A stretch of 64,000 bases of DNA from positions 248,001 to 312,000 of the forward strand of contig NC_037256.1 of the NCBI RefSeq assembly GCF_000002425.4, read 5' to 3'. The position numbers and the translations under genes were made by a program. Position 1 is the first letter of the stretch; each line of letters begins with the position of its first letter. Source of the DNA: Physcomitrium patens. Its lineage: Eukaryota > Streptophyta > Bryopsida > Funariales > Funariaceae. Positions 49,051-62,150 of the stretch are shown here, one piece after another. The notes under the pieces were generated by a model. That model saw nothing but the letters and a program-made list of their open reading frames with translations. It did no database searches and was not told the origin of the DNA.

Positions 49051-51300
49051 ATGGCATAAATAAAGAATCTTCCTTGAGATAAAGCTCAAGACAATTTACA
49101 TCTATTATTAATCTAGACATAGTATACATAAGAAGATTGAATCTTGCATTGAAAATTCTATTGGTACTAGAGCTTTGTTTGTTATTATTCTTGATGTAAG
49201 TTGTATGCTATTGTATTGCCATCAGTCTCTTTATTGCATTTCTAATATTGGCACTACTTTTGATTCTATATCTTTCTTATGAAATATTAATGTATTTTTA
49301 TGAGTTTTTTCTTTGCATAAAATACATGATTTTTTGCTAATTTGATTGTTAATTGATTTTCATAATGGAAGACTAAAGAATAGTGAATTTGCATATCTAA
49401 TCTAATATTTTTATTATTATTGGTAAATGGCAATGAATGAAATAAATTATATAGTAAGCCTATTTCAATATGTAATCTTTTAAGTTATTTTGCTTTTGAT
49501 ATACATGTACATAGGCTCATATATTCAGATTTGAAGTATCTTGAGATGTGTTAAACTGCTTCTAGATGTATTTTTTGAGGTTTAAACATAAATCTTGAAA
49601 TTGTGCTAATTATGTAGGTTAGATTGGGTCTTGTATTAGTTAAGAAGATAAACATATTAACAATAAAATAATACTTGTAAAGATCTATTAATTATGATTC
49701 TATATCTATAAATAATATCAAGCCTAGAAATAATGATATATATTCTTTTTTTGAGATATTCATGCCAAATTTATCTAAATATTAAGAAAATATTGATGTT
49801 GTAATAAAAAAATACCAAACTGTAGGATCTTAAATTTAATGTCTAAATATTTTAAGATGAGTTCTAGATTAGTTATGCTAAATTTCTTCTTTAGTTCTTT
49901 CTTTGATCAAGATAGAAGTAATGTTGGACTTAAGCTAGGTTGTTCTTAGATGTCATCATGTTGGTTCAAAATTTCTTATTCAAATACAAAAAATTCTAAT
50001 TAGGGTGGGTGATCTATAGATAATGATTAGGTATGAAAATGTGTGATGTATAATTATTTTTTTAGAATATTAATACAAATTGTAGGAGTTATGATATTTA
50101 AACAGATATTAGAATTGAGAAATGCTTTTAAAATATTATCAATTGAAAAAAGATTTTCAAGTCTAAAGATCTCAATTTCAATCTCATCAAAGCAAATATC
50201 TTTAGAAATTAGGATTTTGTTCCTTATATAATCAAGGCATGTGTTGACTTTTGACTTTTCATCATAACCTATGAATATGATGTGTTGAGCTTTAGTTTGA
50301 TGTTTATTTTTATTTTATAGATGAAAATAGTCTGAGCAATCTAAAACTTAAAAATAAGAAATTTCAGGTGTCTTATCAAGAAATAATTCTATAGATTTAA
50401 TTTAATAAAAAAATTAGTAAAGAATTTGGTTGAAAATATAGTTAATAATGCAAGCAACTTTCTCTCCAAGTTGACAAATATTAAGATCCATATTATTTCA
50501 CATATATACATGTCCTTGTATTTAGCTATTTTATTTTCTTGAGGTATTTTTATTATTGTAAGTTGTCTTTGAATGCTATTTTTTTGGTAATAAATATTGA
50601 AATCACCAAATAGGTATTTTTTCTATAGTTTGTTTTAAGACAAGATATCTTTAAATTTATTTTCTTTTCTATTATAGTTCAATAGCTTTTGAAAATATCA
50701 AAAGTTTTATTTTTTTATAAAAAAATATATATATTAAAGATCTTCTTGAATAATTATCAATAAAGATTATAATATAGTAGGAGCTAATTAAAGATTTAAT
50801 TAAAAAAAGATCACAAAGATTAGAATATAATAACTCAAGAGATTGAATTATAAGAGTAAGATTTGTCTTAGATATATGATAACAATGATATTTTTTTTAA
50901 ATGTAAGATTAAAAAATTGTTCATATTATAACTAAAGCTCATATTTTTATAATCATGTCACAATGAGAGAAGTTATAAAGAGACTAAAAGTTTAAATGTA
51001 TTGTTCTTTAGTACCAAAATTTTATTATTTTTGTCTAAAAAGTAGAATTAAGATTAATTGATAGGATATCATTCAATAGGAATGCGTAATTAAAAATAGA
51101 GATATTTAATTTAAATAGATTTTTTTTTTTGCTCCACTACTTATAAGGATAATCTTACATGGATTTGTCTTTAAGAAGATTCAACAATTTTAGTGCCCAA
51201 ATAAAGTATAATATTCAAAATTTTAAACCTTAAACTATGTGTGGATATTGTTAAAATTTAATCTTAATGTATAGAGGGATTTAAAGTGCATTGCTGAAAG
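49050..51300 (-). mobile_element. Element I: Ty1/Copia fossil
   Basis: Reverse-strand Copia fossil. From right to left: a gag-pre-integrase-like part (about 51,000-51,250), integrase core (about 50,640-50,950, with 'IIIFIDNYSRR', as in Copia 'FIDDFSRK'), the integrase-RT link (about 50,200-50,350, with 'FIGYDEKSK' and 'SKDICFDE'), reverse transcriptase (about 49,550-50,000) and a possible RNase H end (about 49,080-49,300). Broken many times and clearly old. Neither LTR was found; limits are approximate. Confidence 0.65.
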
Positions 51301-51310
51301 CTCCTTAATA

Positions 51311-51339
51311 TCCTTTTTTTTTTTTTTTTTTTTTTTTTT
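51311..51339. repeat. Poly(T) tract
   Basis: Uninterrupted run of about 29 T at the right border of Copia fossil I. Confidence 0.85.
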
Positions 51340-51599
51340 AATTCTAGTCTGTATTCTTCTTTTTTATAATAATAAAATTTTAAATTCATTGCAGAAGAAT
51401 ATTATTCTATTATAGTTTGGCTACCATGTGAAAATAATGTATATATATATTTAATGTATAATTTATTATACAATATATTTAGAGCCATCTTTATTAGAAA
51501 TTGGTCACTTTTAAAATCTTATTTTATTTCTTTTATTTGGTGTTTAGAAAAAATATTATATAAAATTTATTAAAAAAAGATAAAAGAAGGATTTTTATA

Positions 51600-52164
51600 T
51601 AAAAAAGAATAGTTTAGCTAACCATATAGATGAATGGAGATGGATGATAAAAATTTCCAGTCTTATTGGTCAAAAGTCATATCCAATAGACTTTGAAGAA
51701 GCTGTTTGAAGCCTTACTTGGAATTAGGATTATTCTTTTGAAGACATTCAAACATCAAAGATTAAAGTCATCAAATTTAGGATTTTGGATATAATTTTGG
51801 TACAAATTTAGTATAATTTGAATATTTTGTAAAATAAATTGTCACTTAAAGTTAAAGTGTTGATTTTGTATCTATTATCATGCTTTGAGACATAGTGTAT
51901 GTGTATGAGTGGCTTTTGACGATTGGATTGTATAGCTTAAAAGTTGATTTAAAGGATTATATTTTGCATATAAAAAGCAATAGATTTAAAGTTGATTTAG
52001 AGGAGCATGACTACTTGAAGATAACACTTCTAAATTGAGTTCAATACCTAATGTATTTTCGGATCATAAATCACATCATATGATAGCTAGTAAACTTGAC
52101 AAGAAATATTTATGATAGAGGGTTTTGAAGAAATATTTTTAACTTTCTATTATGGCTGAAGAAC
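51600..52164 (+). mobile_element. Element C2, left part: C-like LTR and gag start
   Basis: Matches the 3' LTR of element C around 'TTGGTCAAAAGTCATATCCAATAGACTT' (shared blocks with 16,225-16,260), then leads into ATGGCTGAAGAAC, a plausible gag start, where element D is inserted. The continuation is at 60,589. Left limit approximate. Broken. Confidence 0.5.
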
Positions 52165-52571
52165 TGTCATGGACATATAACTGAAGAAGAGTCGAGAAGG
52201 TTTTAGGAGGTTCCAAAAGGTTCTAAGAAGATTTTTGTAGATCCTAGAATGTTTCAAAAGATTTCAAAAGATTCTAATAGGTTCTAAAAAGGTTCCAAAA
52301 GGTTCCAATAGATTCTAAGAAAGGTCTAGAAGGTCATAAGAGATCTTGGAAGGTTCTAGAAGGCTTTAGATAATTTAGGAAGTTGCCAAAGAAGGATCTT
52401 AGGCTTGCTTTGTTTCCAAGCTTCATGAAATTTTTTCAAGAAGCTTCCTTTGATAATTCACTTCTTATGGTTTAGTCACGACCTTCTTACTTTGTATCTA
52501 GTTATTATTTTAATGTTGAGTTAATTCTATTTCTTGGACTTGAATCCTTGTCTTGTATACGATTCCTAATA
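52165..52571 (+). repeat. 5' LTR of element D
   Basis: Starts TGTCATGGACA and ends TTCCTAATA. It carries a perfect three-unit heat-shock element at 52,348-52,362 (gGAAg gTTCt aGAAg) amid degenerate AAGGTTCY repeats. Preceded by AGAAC. Confidence 0.88.
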
Positions 52572-52698
52572 GTTTGTCAAGACTGCTATAAAACAATATT
52601 AGAAGCTTGGTCTTTTTTGACAGAGAGTAAATTACTCCTCTTCTTAAAGGTACTATAGCACTCTAGAGATTGTGAATTATCCTCTCCTACACTAATAT

Positions 52699-52699
52699 T

Positions 52700-52730
<31 letters not shown>
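52699..52730. repeat. Poly(T) tract in the leader of element D
   Basis: Run of about 31 T between the 5' LTR and gag of element D. Confidence 0.85.
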
Positions 52731-52735
<5 letters not shown>

Positions 52736-54251
52736 TCTTTTTATTTTTTTTATACCATAGATCATTTTTATTTTTATTTATTTTTTTTATTTTTTCCTCC
52801 TTTGAATGCATGTGTTTCTCTGATTTTCTATGGAAAAAGGTAGAAAAGTTAATATAACAAACTTTAAAGAGATTAAATTAGATTCTATTATTAATGCTCT
52901 TGAAGAATTAAAGATCAAGATAGAGACTTTGTTAAAGCAAAATAAATAATTATATATGACTATATATAATGGTCTAGGAGTCCGAGTGCCTCAACTACCA
53001 CATCAAATGGCAATAGAGGTTCTAAATTCTCAAGCCACTATATCTACTTCAACAAACCTAAGAGGTGCATCTATTGAATGCAATGATTTGTCAACAACAA
53101 CAATAACAAAAGAACCAAAGATCAACCTTCTAAAAAAAATTGATGGCACCCATTCAAAATTTCATGGCTTTGTAAACCAAGTACGACTAATTACCTTGAT
53201 TCAACCTTAATGATATTCCACTAAAGCATCTTGTATTGGTTTGGTTGGAACCTTGCTCTTAAATCAAGCTTTATCTTGATTTGCTCCATTATTTGAAAAA
53301 AATTCACCTATATTGTATAATTTTGAATCATTTTTGGTAGCATTTGTGGAAGCATTTCGTAAACATGATAAGGTTTATTCTTCAATAACTAAAACTTGAA
53401 GCCTTTGATGAGGAATGCATTCTACATCAACGTATGCCTCAGATTTTTGACAATTAGTATATGATATAAATTGGATAGAAGATGTGTTGATAAGCCAATT
53501 TTATTGAAGATTAAGCAACGATGTTAAGGACTTATTGTTGTCTATGTGAGATCCTCAAACACTCAATGAAGCTAATAGTGAAGCTGTGAAGAGCGATAAC
53601 CATTTATTTCAATGATGACAAGATAAATGTTCTTCAATTACATTACATATATACTCTAATTATTCTGTAGCTTCTTCACCATCCAATTCTAATGAGCATT
53701 TGGAAGCAAAAGATATGCAGATTGATGCAGTTTGCTTCAAACCTCTTTTTGAGCAAGAAAAAAAGCGTTGAAAGAAACTTAGCATATACTTATATTGTGA
53801 AAAATTTGGCCACAAGGTTGATAATTGTTCAAAAAAACTCAAGCATACATATTGAATGAAGAGTGCGGCCACATCATCAAAAGCTTTGCAAAAAAACAAG
53901 AAAATCCAACTTTAGTAGAAACCATGTGACTAGATTCTTCACTATCACAAATCAAAAAAGATCTTGTACTCTTTGCTAGCGCTTTTCGTTGTTTTACCAT
54001 ACCTATACAATTAAAAGTCACAAAACTAAAATATCATGCATTACTTGATTCAAGAGCCTCTGCATGTTTTATTGACAAAGAATTTTTTAGATTACACAAA
54101 ATCTATATGGTCAAAAAATCCAAAGCCGTACATATAGAAGTAATAGATGGTCAATATTTATCTTCTGAAGATGTCACTTATGAAACAATTCCATTAGAAA
54201 TAACCTTTCACAGTCATAGCAGTCAATTAGTATTTAACATTATTACATCAC

Positions 54252-55911
54252 TGTGAGCTAAAATAAACCTCTACTAATTGGAAGTTTATTCTAACTCAAA
54301 ATAAGTGAATTAACTATGTAAATTTAAAAATAAAGCTATTATTTAAATTTTAATCCAATCAGTACTTGTTCTCCTTAAAATACCAAGTTATTAATCAAAT
54401 TCCTTAACATTATTCACATTTACAATGATAATTTACTTCTTAAACTTCATGCAAAATAATTCTCTCTTTTATTTTTAATTAGATATATATTTTTTAATTT
54501 CTTTATTTTATTTTATCTTTATTATTATTATTATTTATTATTTTTAGATTATTTTTATTATTCTATTATTATTATTATTTTATTATTATATTATTTTAAA
54601 AAATATATATTATTACTTCTTAAATAACATATATTAAAATTAATTAATTAAGTTATTATCCTTAATCCATAGTAAAGGTAAAATCTTAAGTAAAAATTAA
54701 AAATTAAAATAAAAATTAAGTTAAAAAATTAAGGTAAATGTTAAAAATTAAAAGTTAAAATAAAGATTAACTTAAAGTTAAAGTAAGTTCAGAGTTAAAA
54801 ATTGACATATGGAAGTTAGGAGTTATTGAAAAAATAAAAGTAAAAATGGAACTAAAGAGTAGAAAAAACAAAGGTACCTTAATAATGCCCCAGAATTGAG
54901 GCAGCAATCCCCTTCTACTCCAAAAATTTCCAAAACTTGTGATGAATTTCAAATTGAATGATTTTTTGGTTTTTTCAAAGTTAACTTGAAGGTGCTTCTG
55001 TTCCAATAACTTTCAACTCAATCTAGTATCTGAGCCACGAGAAATGCTCCTCCAATATTGAGTGACTAAGACTGCCACAATAGGCAACCTCTTCCACTTG
55101 GAAATTCATTAAAAAATCAATTTATCTTCAAATTTGATAAAAATTATGCCACTGAATGCTCAGCTTGAAAGTGCACTTACTTTATAAAATTTCATAGTGA
55201 CTCAATTCAAAGGCACTGAGAAATGCCTTGTCAACATTGGTTGATTTAAATTGCCAAGCTACCAACACCTTTTGTACTTAAAAATTTACGAAAAATTCGT
55301 CCTTACTTTGAATCAAGCAAGAAATACTTTTTTAAAAAGCTAACACCAAAAGCTACAACCATAAAAAATTTCACATTGAAACTACATAATCTGAATAACT
55401 GATTGAGAAAAATCCAAGGCTCTTGAAACCCTTGGTGTATTTGGAAGGCCGAGGGAGCTATCTACCACAATGAGGTATGTTTTAAAACTTAATGACTATC
55501 ATTCACTACTCAAAATCCATGCACATATACCCACAAGATTCACAATGAAAGTTAAAAATCAAAATGAGATTAAGATTAGGATTAAGGCCAAAAATTGGCA
55601 TATCTTCGTCCTTAACCAAAAGAGGAGAGAGAGAGAGGGCTTAGGAAACAAAGCCACTCTTATAAAATTGAATGTTGGCTTGTAGAAGGGTGGTCACATC
55701 TCCACCCTTGATCTCTAAGATCCCTAATATAGATCTATGGCCTTCATTCATCCAAGAACTAATTTCGTGATTAAAATTTAAGACTCTTGTAAGTGAAAAA
55801 AAAAAAACACTTTTTGATAAGTTTATCTTCACAATTATATTCAAAACGCCTTTTTATGCTTAGATAGACTTCTCACATGCCTCAATCTATATTCATTTGC
55901 AACTTTTATGA

Positions 55912-55947
<36 letters not shown>

Positions 55948-56424
55948 ACAAGGATTATAGTAATTTTTGTAAAATTCTTCAAAAAATGAGAATTTCATTG
56001 CTCTACTTGTACTTTGAAGGAAAGGGTGCTGATCTTGTTTTCTTCACTCTACATGGTGCATCCAATGCCACTATTGCATTTGAAATGCTTCCATAAATTA
56101 AAAGAACCACTTTGTCTCTTGGATTTGTTGAATTTGGAAAAAATCTTCAAAACCATCATAGTTAAACCTCACTACATTTTCTTTTTTCTTTTTGACACCA
56201 AGACTACTTCTTTTGTAATTCCTCTACAATTAGCTAACTAGAAAAATATAGTCTTTATGATATTTTTCTTACTAAATTCTATCCTAGATTATATGTTTGC
56301 TACTAGCAATCTATTTTCTATTTTTTCCTAAAATCCTAATATTAATTAATAAAATTTATATTTTAAGCACAATAAGTGCATTTTTAATATTAAATATCAA
56401 AATAAGATAATTCAATGGCTCACA
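54252..56424. mobile_element. Insert G in element D: probable solo LTR or other short element
   Basis: The protease region of D is interrupted by 2,173 bases that start TGTGAGC and end GCTCACA, a perfect 7-base terminal inverted repeat in TG...CA form. The left flank ends ATCAC and the right flank begins ATTAT, which would be a 5-base target duplication differing only by C-to-T transitions. The interior has no pol-like coding; it holds a T29 tract (about 55,915-55,943) and a segment (about 56,020-56,160) that recurs at 60,820-60,970. A large solo LTR is the simplest reading; a DNA transposon remnant is less likely. Confidence 0.6.
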
Positions 56425-59400
56425 ATTATTATCAAGTCTAATTATTTTAGGACTCTCATAGCTTGAAATATATAATCCACGGATAGATTGGATATCTTGA
56501 AAGTTAGAATTTCTTCTAGTAGATCATAGAACCTTTAGATCTATGAAAAAGCTTCTAATATCCAATAAGCCAAAATTTAAATAATATTTATTTATTGAAG
56601 CTAGAGCCTTTATTAGGATGGCCAAACAGAGCACTACATTTTTTATCTATCCAAATCCTTAATCAAAATCTATGCTTGCTACAATAACAATTCTAGAGGC
56701 ATATAAGGATTTTGCAAATGTATTTGAAAAGAAAAATACAGATATCCTACTAAATCATTGCCTTTATAATTGTATGATTGACCTTCAAGAAGATACTCAA
56801 CCACCGTTTGGATCCATCTATAATTTATCTCAGAATGAGCTTGCAACCTTAAAGCAATATATTGATAAAAATCTAGCTAAGAATTTTATTTGACATTTCA
56901 AGTCACCACTTATACTCTAATATTATTTGTGAAGAAGAAAGATGGATCTTTACGGATGTGTATCAATTATTTTGGTCTTAATAAAATCACGATAAAAAAT
57001 TGATATCTATTGCCATTGATAACCAAACTTCTTGATCAACTTAGCCAAGCAAAGACCTTTATAAAGATTGATCTATAAGGTGCATATAATTTGGTACACA
57101 TTAAGGAGGAAGATGAATGGAAGACAATATTTTGCACTAGGTATGGATATTTTGAATACAATGTCATGTCTTTTGGACTTACCATTGTACTAGCTATATT
57201 CTAATACTTAATGAATGTTATATTTCACAAGCATTTCAAAAAAATTGTTGTGGTCTATTTGGATGACATTCTAATCTTTTCCAAGAATCTAAAAGACCAC
57301 AAAAAAACATGTCTCCCTTATGTTTGAAAAGCTACAAAGTGTTGGGCTATATGCAAAACTTAAGAAGTATATATTTCATGCATCTTAAGTCAAATTTATT
57401 GGATATATTATTTCTAAGAAAGGCCTTTTTATGGATCCAAAGATGGTATAAGTAATCATCGATTAGACAAAGCCAACAATTGTATATGATGTCTAATATT
57501 TTTTTAGACTTGTAAACTTCTACAAGATTTTTGTTAGAAATTACTCTAAGATCGCTGCTCCACTTATGCGGTTGACATACAAAGATAAGCTAGACTAGGG
57601 CCTTGAAGTAGAGAAAGCTTTTTAAAGCTTAAAAGATGCTTTTATAATAGCTCTAATTTTAATACATCTAGATTTCAATAAGTCCTATTTTATGGAGATC
57701 AATGCTTCAAACTTTACATTAGAAGTAGTCTTATCATAATATGGAGAAGATAGCAAATTTCACCTAATTGCATTTCATTTAAAAAAATTCTTAGCGATAA
57801 AAATTAACTACAAAATCCATTATAAAGAGTTACTTGTTGTTATAGATTCTTTCTAAGAATAGCCCTACTTTCTTGAAGGCACCTTTTATCACATGACTAT
57901 ATATATAAATCATAAGAATCTTGAATACTTCATGTCAGCTTGAATCTTGAACCGTCACCAAGTGCATCGGAGTATATCTTTATTATAATTTGACTTTTGT
58001 ATTACATATCGATCTAGGACCCAATAAGGATTATCAGATGCATTATTAAGGTGTTCCTACCTTGAACCAAAAGAAGGCAAGGAAACATATGATCAACAAT
58101 GAGCAACCTTGTTAAAACTTAAGCAATTTTATTTTTAAACAATCAATGTATCAATGCCTGTGGATTTATCATTTCTTGATTTTGTTTGAAAAGCTTCAAC
58201 CACGGACCTTCCTAAATAGTCTTCTAAATTGAAGATTGAAGATAACTTCTTGTTCTTTGAAGAATATTTTTTCATTCCTAAAAGATTAATTTACTTATGC
58301 ATTCTTCAAACATACTATAATTTCCTTGTAGCCAAATATTTTGGATTCAACAAGACCTTGGAACTTCTGTCTAAATACTTTTCATAGCCTAAAATGTGGA
58401 AGGACCTTAAGAAATTTGTATTATCATATGATACTTGTTTAAGCTCAAAGAATCCTCGATACTAGCATTATGGACTTCTTCAATCTCTTCCTATTCCAAA
58501 GCAACCATGGTCATCTATCTCTATGGATTTCATTATAGATCTTCTACCATCAGGCTTATTTGATTCTATTTTTATAGTTGATGATTGTTTGACCAAGATG
58601 GCATATTTTATATCTTGCAAGAAGTCAATTACTGGTAAAAAGATGGCAAGACTCTTCATTGATAATGCCTATCATTATCATGGATTGCTAGACGATATTG
58701 TGTCAAATTGTGGGCCACAATTTGTATCAAGGTTTTGGAAGGCACTTTTCAAGATTCTTAAGGTTGATATCAATCTTTCCTTTGCCTTTCACCCTCAAAC
58801 TGATAGCCAAATGGAGCAAGTCAACTAAATTCTTGAGCAATATTTGAGGTGCACCATCAACTATGAATAAGATGATTGGACTTCGTACTTGTTATTAGTA
58901 GAGTTTGCATATAACAATACAATCCATATATTTATAGAACAAATACCATTCTATTCAAACTATAGTCATCATCTAAAATTGGATATGATAGAGCCTTCAA
59001 ATTTGATAAATCTAAGAATAGAGGAGTTTGCTACAAAGATAGTCGAACTTCAAGCAACTATAAAGACTCACCTAGAAAAGACTCAACAACATTATAAGCT
59101 AGTTGTGGATGAATTGAGGAAAGAACATCTTCCATTTTAAGTTGGCAACAAATTGTGGCTTCTTTGGAGCCATATAAAAACCAATAAGTGATGTGATAAA
59201 TTGGACTATTCAAAGTTGGAACCATTTGTGATTCAGAAACAAATCAATGATGTAACTTATTGCTTGGAGTTACCTTCATCCATGAAGATTCATCCAATCT
59301 TTCATGTTTCACTTTTGAAAAGGTATAAAGAATTAAACATATTAGGTCAAAGACAACCACCACCTCCTATGATTGAAATCAATGATCATATTGAATTTGA

Positions 59401-60167
59401 AGTAGAAGTGATATTAGATTCAAGGATAAGACATGAAAGGCTTGAATATCTAGTCCATTGGTACGAATATGATATCAACAATTGTATATGGGAATGAGCT
59501 GAAAACCTTGTAAATGTATAAACGAAGGTTCAAAAGTTCCATCAACGACATCTATCTAGACCAAAAGTAGCAAAATGAAGAACAATAGTTTAGTAAGATG
59601 GCTTCACCATAAAGATTTTTAGTTCTTGGCCTCATAAAGAAAGAGAAGAAGTAGCCTCTGAAGAGACAATTTTTTTCAAATGTTAAGAATAATATAAGTC
59701 AATAGTTTGAGTTCATGACTATAGATTGTTTCTATTCTTTTGGTCTTGTCTATTTTATGTAATATGGATAATGAAGAAATAGACACCCTATCAATTATAC
59801 CATCTCAACTAAATAGCTCGTGGAGACAAACCTAAGATGAAAAGCCACTTGAATCACAAAGATGTTGAAGGATATCTAATAATAGATTATTTGTAATTAT
59901 GTTTGAGGTAGATCTTGCCTATAAAGAACACCTAGAAGGAATGTTTATAGGTCAATTCCATAATTAAGATATCAAACTTCATACTTGGTCATAAGTAAAA
60001 GGCTTGGGGTATTATGTATGACTACAGGGACCTATGAATCATTTATTTTGCAAAAAATAATTGGAATATATAGTAGATACCATGCAATAGATCTTCAACT
60101 TCTTACACATATACTAACTTGCAACAATATTACTTCTCAGAGACCTCGAAGCTATAGGAAGAGGTTA

Positions 60168-60588
60168 TGTCATGGATATATAACTGAAGAAGGGTCGAAA
60201 AGATTTTAGGAGATTCTAAAAGGTTCTAAAAAGATTCTTATAGATTTTAGAATATTCAAAAAGATTTTAAAAGGTTCCAATAGATTTTAAGAATATTCTA
60301 AAAGATCATAAGAGATCTTGAAAGATTTTAAGAGGCTTTAGATGATTTAGAAAGTTATCAAAGCAGGATCTTAGGCTTGCTTTGTTCTCAAGCTTTATGA
60401 AAACTTCTCAAGAAGCTTCCTAAGACCTAGTATATACAAGAGTCAAGGCTGAGTGGATCTTTAGTCTTGACAATTCACTTCTTGTGGTCTAATTAGGACT
60501 TTCTTACCTTGTATCCAATTATTGCTTTAATGTCAAGCTAATTCCATTTCTTGGTCTTGAATCCTTGTCTTGTATAAGATTCCTAACA
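60168..60588 (+). repeat. 3' LTR of element D
   Basis: Starts TGTCATGGATA after a purine-rich tract (AGGAAGAGG) and ends TTCCTAACA, followed by AGAAC. The heat-shock-element region is less well kept than in the 5' LTR. Confidence 0.88.
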
Positions 60589-60815
60589 AGAACAAGGAAG
60601 TAGTAGTTGGAACTACATTAAGGCATCACCATTACAACTTGATATTCCTATGGTTCAAATGCTTTAAGCATTTGCTTATGTTATGCAACAACAACAAGTA
60701 GTGGATCACAAAGAGGCAATGGCTACCAAATTCTTATAATTTATTGTTGATTTAATAGATTAGTTTAATAGAAGAAACATCTCTAAGTATTTGAAATATT
60801 ATTCTTGTAATTTGG
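60589..60815 (+). mobile_element. Element C2, right part: gag segment
   Basis: Continues the C2 gag interrupted by element D. The stretch around 60,765-60,815 is similar to the gag start of element C at 13,625-13,680. Broken; cut off near 60,815 by G-like sequence. Confidence 0.45.
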
Positions 60816-61320
60816 TGGAGAAGTGCTGATCTTGTTTTCATCACTCCATGAAGCAAATCCAATGCCGCCATTGCATTTGGAAGGCTTCCATTAATTAAAA
60901 AAGCCACCTTGTTGCTTGAATTTGTTGAATTAGGAAAAAAACTTCAAATTTCCTTTGCTAATTTTCAATAGAATCTTTTTTAGAAGCTTGTGATTTTAAT
61001 TCATTCTAAATCATATGAGATGATTGTAAGTGAATTCATAGGCTCTCAATCAATTCTTATAGCAATGATTATAATTTCTAAATTACTAAAATTAATTAAC
61101 TTGTTATTCTAATTTTCTAAAGTCTATAATTTTGGTCCTAATTAATCCAATTTAAAGAATTAGGTTAAGATTTGTACTATCAAAGATTATAATCTTCAAA
61201 ATTCTACAAACCTAGATTTTACTTATATAAATCATGATCTAACTTGTTCAATTATTACAAAATACGAGAAAAAATATAAAATTTAAGCTTGAAACATAAT
61301 TTGGAGCTAACATGTGGCCC
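60816..61320. repeat. Sequence related to insert G
   Basis: The first 150 bases match 56,020-56,160 of insert G in the same orientation (shared 'GTGCTGATCTTGTTTTC' start). Similarity fades after that. It may be part of an LTR belonging to element H or a second partial copy of the G family. Confidence 0.45.
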
Positions 61321-62150
61321 ATCATCTATGGATTATTTGCCATGCAAATAAAATGGACCCTTGAATTTCTTGTTAATGAAGCTTGTATCTTGTCCAATGG
61401 CATACGGTCTTAAGAAGTTAGTTTATGGTTGCAACGATGAAAAAAATCAAACTTAATCTTGCATCTTTCAAGTAGAGTTAACTTGGGCATCTAGAAAAAA
61501 AAATATAAAAAATACATGCTCTCCGTAGATGGAATCAGTTTGAATTTACAGCCAAAAAAATAAAATAAAAATAAAATATAAAATCCACCTTTTGCCTTCA
61601 TTGAAGTGAATTTGGACTAAAGAGTTAAGACTATTAAGATTAATTAGAATTTATTGAGTTGAAATGTAAATATTGGTTTGTGTTAGTATAATTTCTAATA
61701 AAGGATTTTAAAAGTTTATCAAAATCAATCTAAGTACACTCACTTAGAGAGATTCTATCATATCCGCCATATAGATCCTTTTTCCATATATTCACTAACT
61801 CACAATAAGATAGCACCAATCCGTAAAGTCACAGGATTTAAACTTTGAACTTGTTTGGATCTAATCTTATTCTCAATTGACTTCTTGTATCTATAGATGG
61901 ATGTTTATGAAAATTGTACTAAACTATATAGCCGTAGCGGATTATTGGCCAACTTTAAATATTAAAAATTTTGAGTCCATTCTAATCATGATGAATGTCG
62001 ACCTAGAAAAATTCCAACATCTAAGTTTAACAAGTAGAAGTTACAAGGTAGTAGTAACATTCTAATCATTAGATTTTGTACTCTTTACATCTATTTCTAG
62101 AAGTTTTAGTTGAAAAGGCTTTACCATTTAAGATTTCTAGCTGTAACAAA
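61321..62150. other. AT-rich sequence, possibly the LTR or 3' end of element H
   Basis: No gene recognised. It lies just beyond the integrase end of reverse-strand element H, where that element's 3' untranslated part and LTR would be expected, but no TG/CA borders could be confirmed. Confidence 0.35.

Larger units (their letters stand above)
52165..60588 (+). mobile_element. Element D: end-to-end Ty3/Gypsy chromovirus fossil (Tcn1/sushi-like)
   Basis: Complete in outline: 5' LTR 52,165-52,571, 3' LTR 60,168-60,588, and a 5-base target duplication AGAAC on both sides (52,160-52,164 and 60,589-60,593). Parts in order: gag from about 52,829 with a zinc knuckle near 53,790-53,830, protease (54,000-54,250 and, after insert G, about 56,430-56,560), reverse transcriptase (about 56,800-57,450), RNase H (about 57,650-57,860), integrase (about 58,240-59,190) and a chromodomain (about 59,395-59,560, around 'LEYLVHWYEYDINN'). 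The two LTRs are clearly diverged and the coding part is broken many times, so it is old. It lies within element C2. Confidence 0.92.

Noticed and set aside
54252-56424. Insert G as a DNA transposon
   Set aside because: The 7-base terminal inverted repeat alone is weak; TG...CA ends, the 5-base target duplication and absence of transposase fit an LTR better. Left open rather than called.
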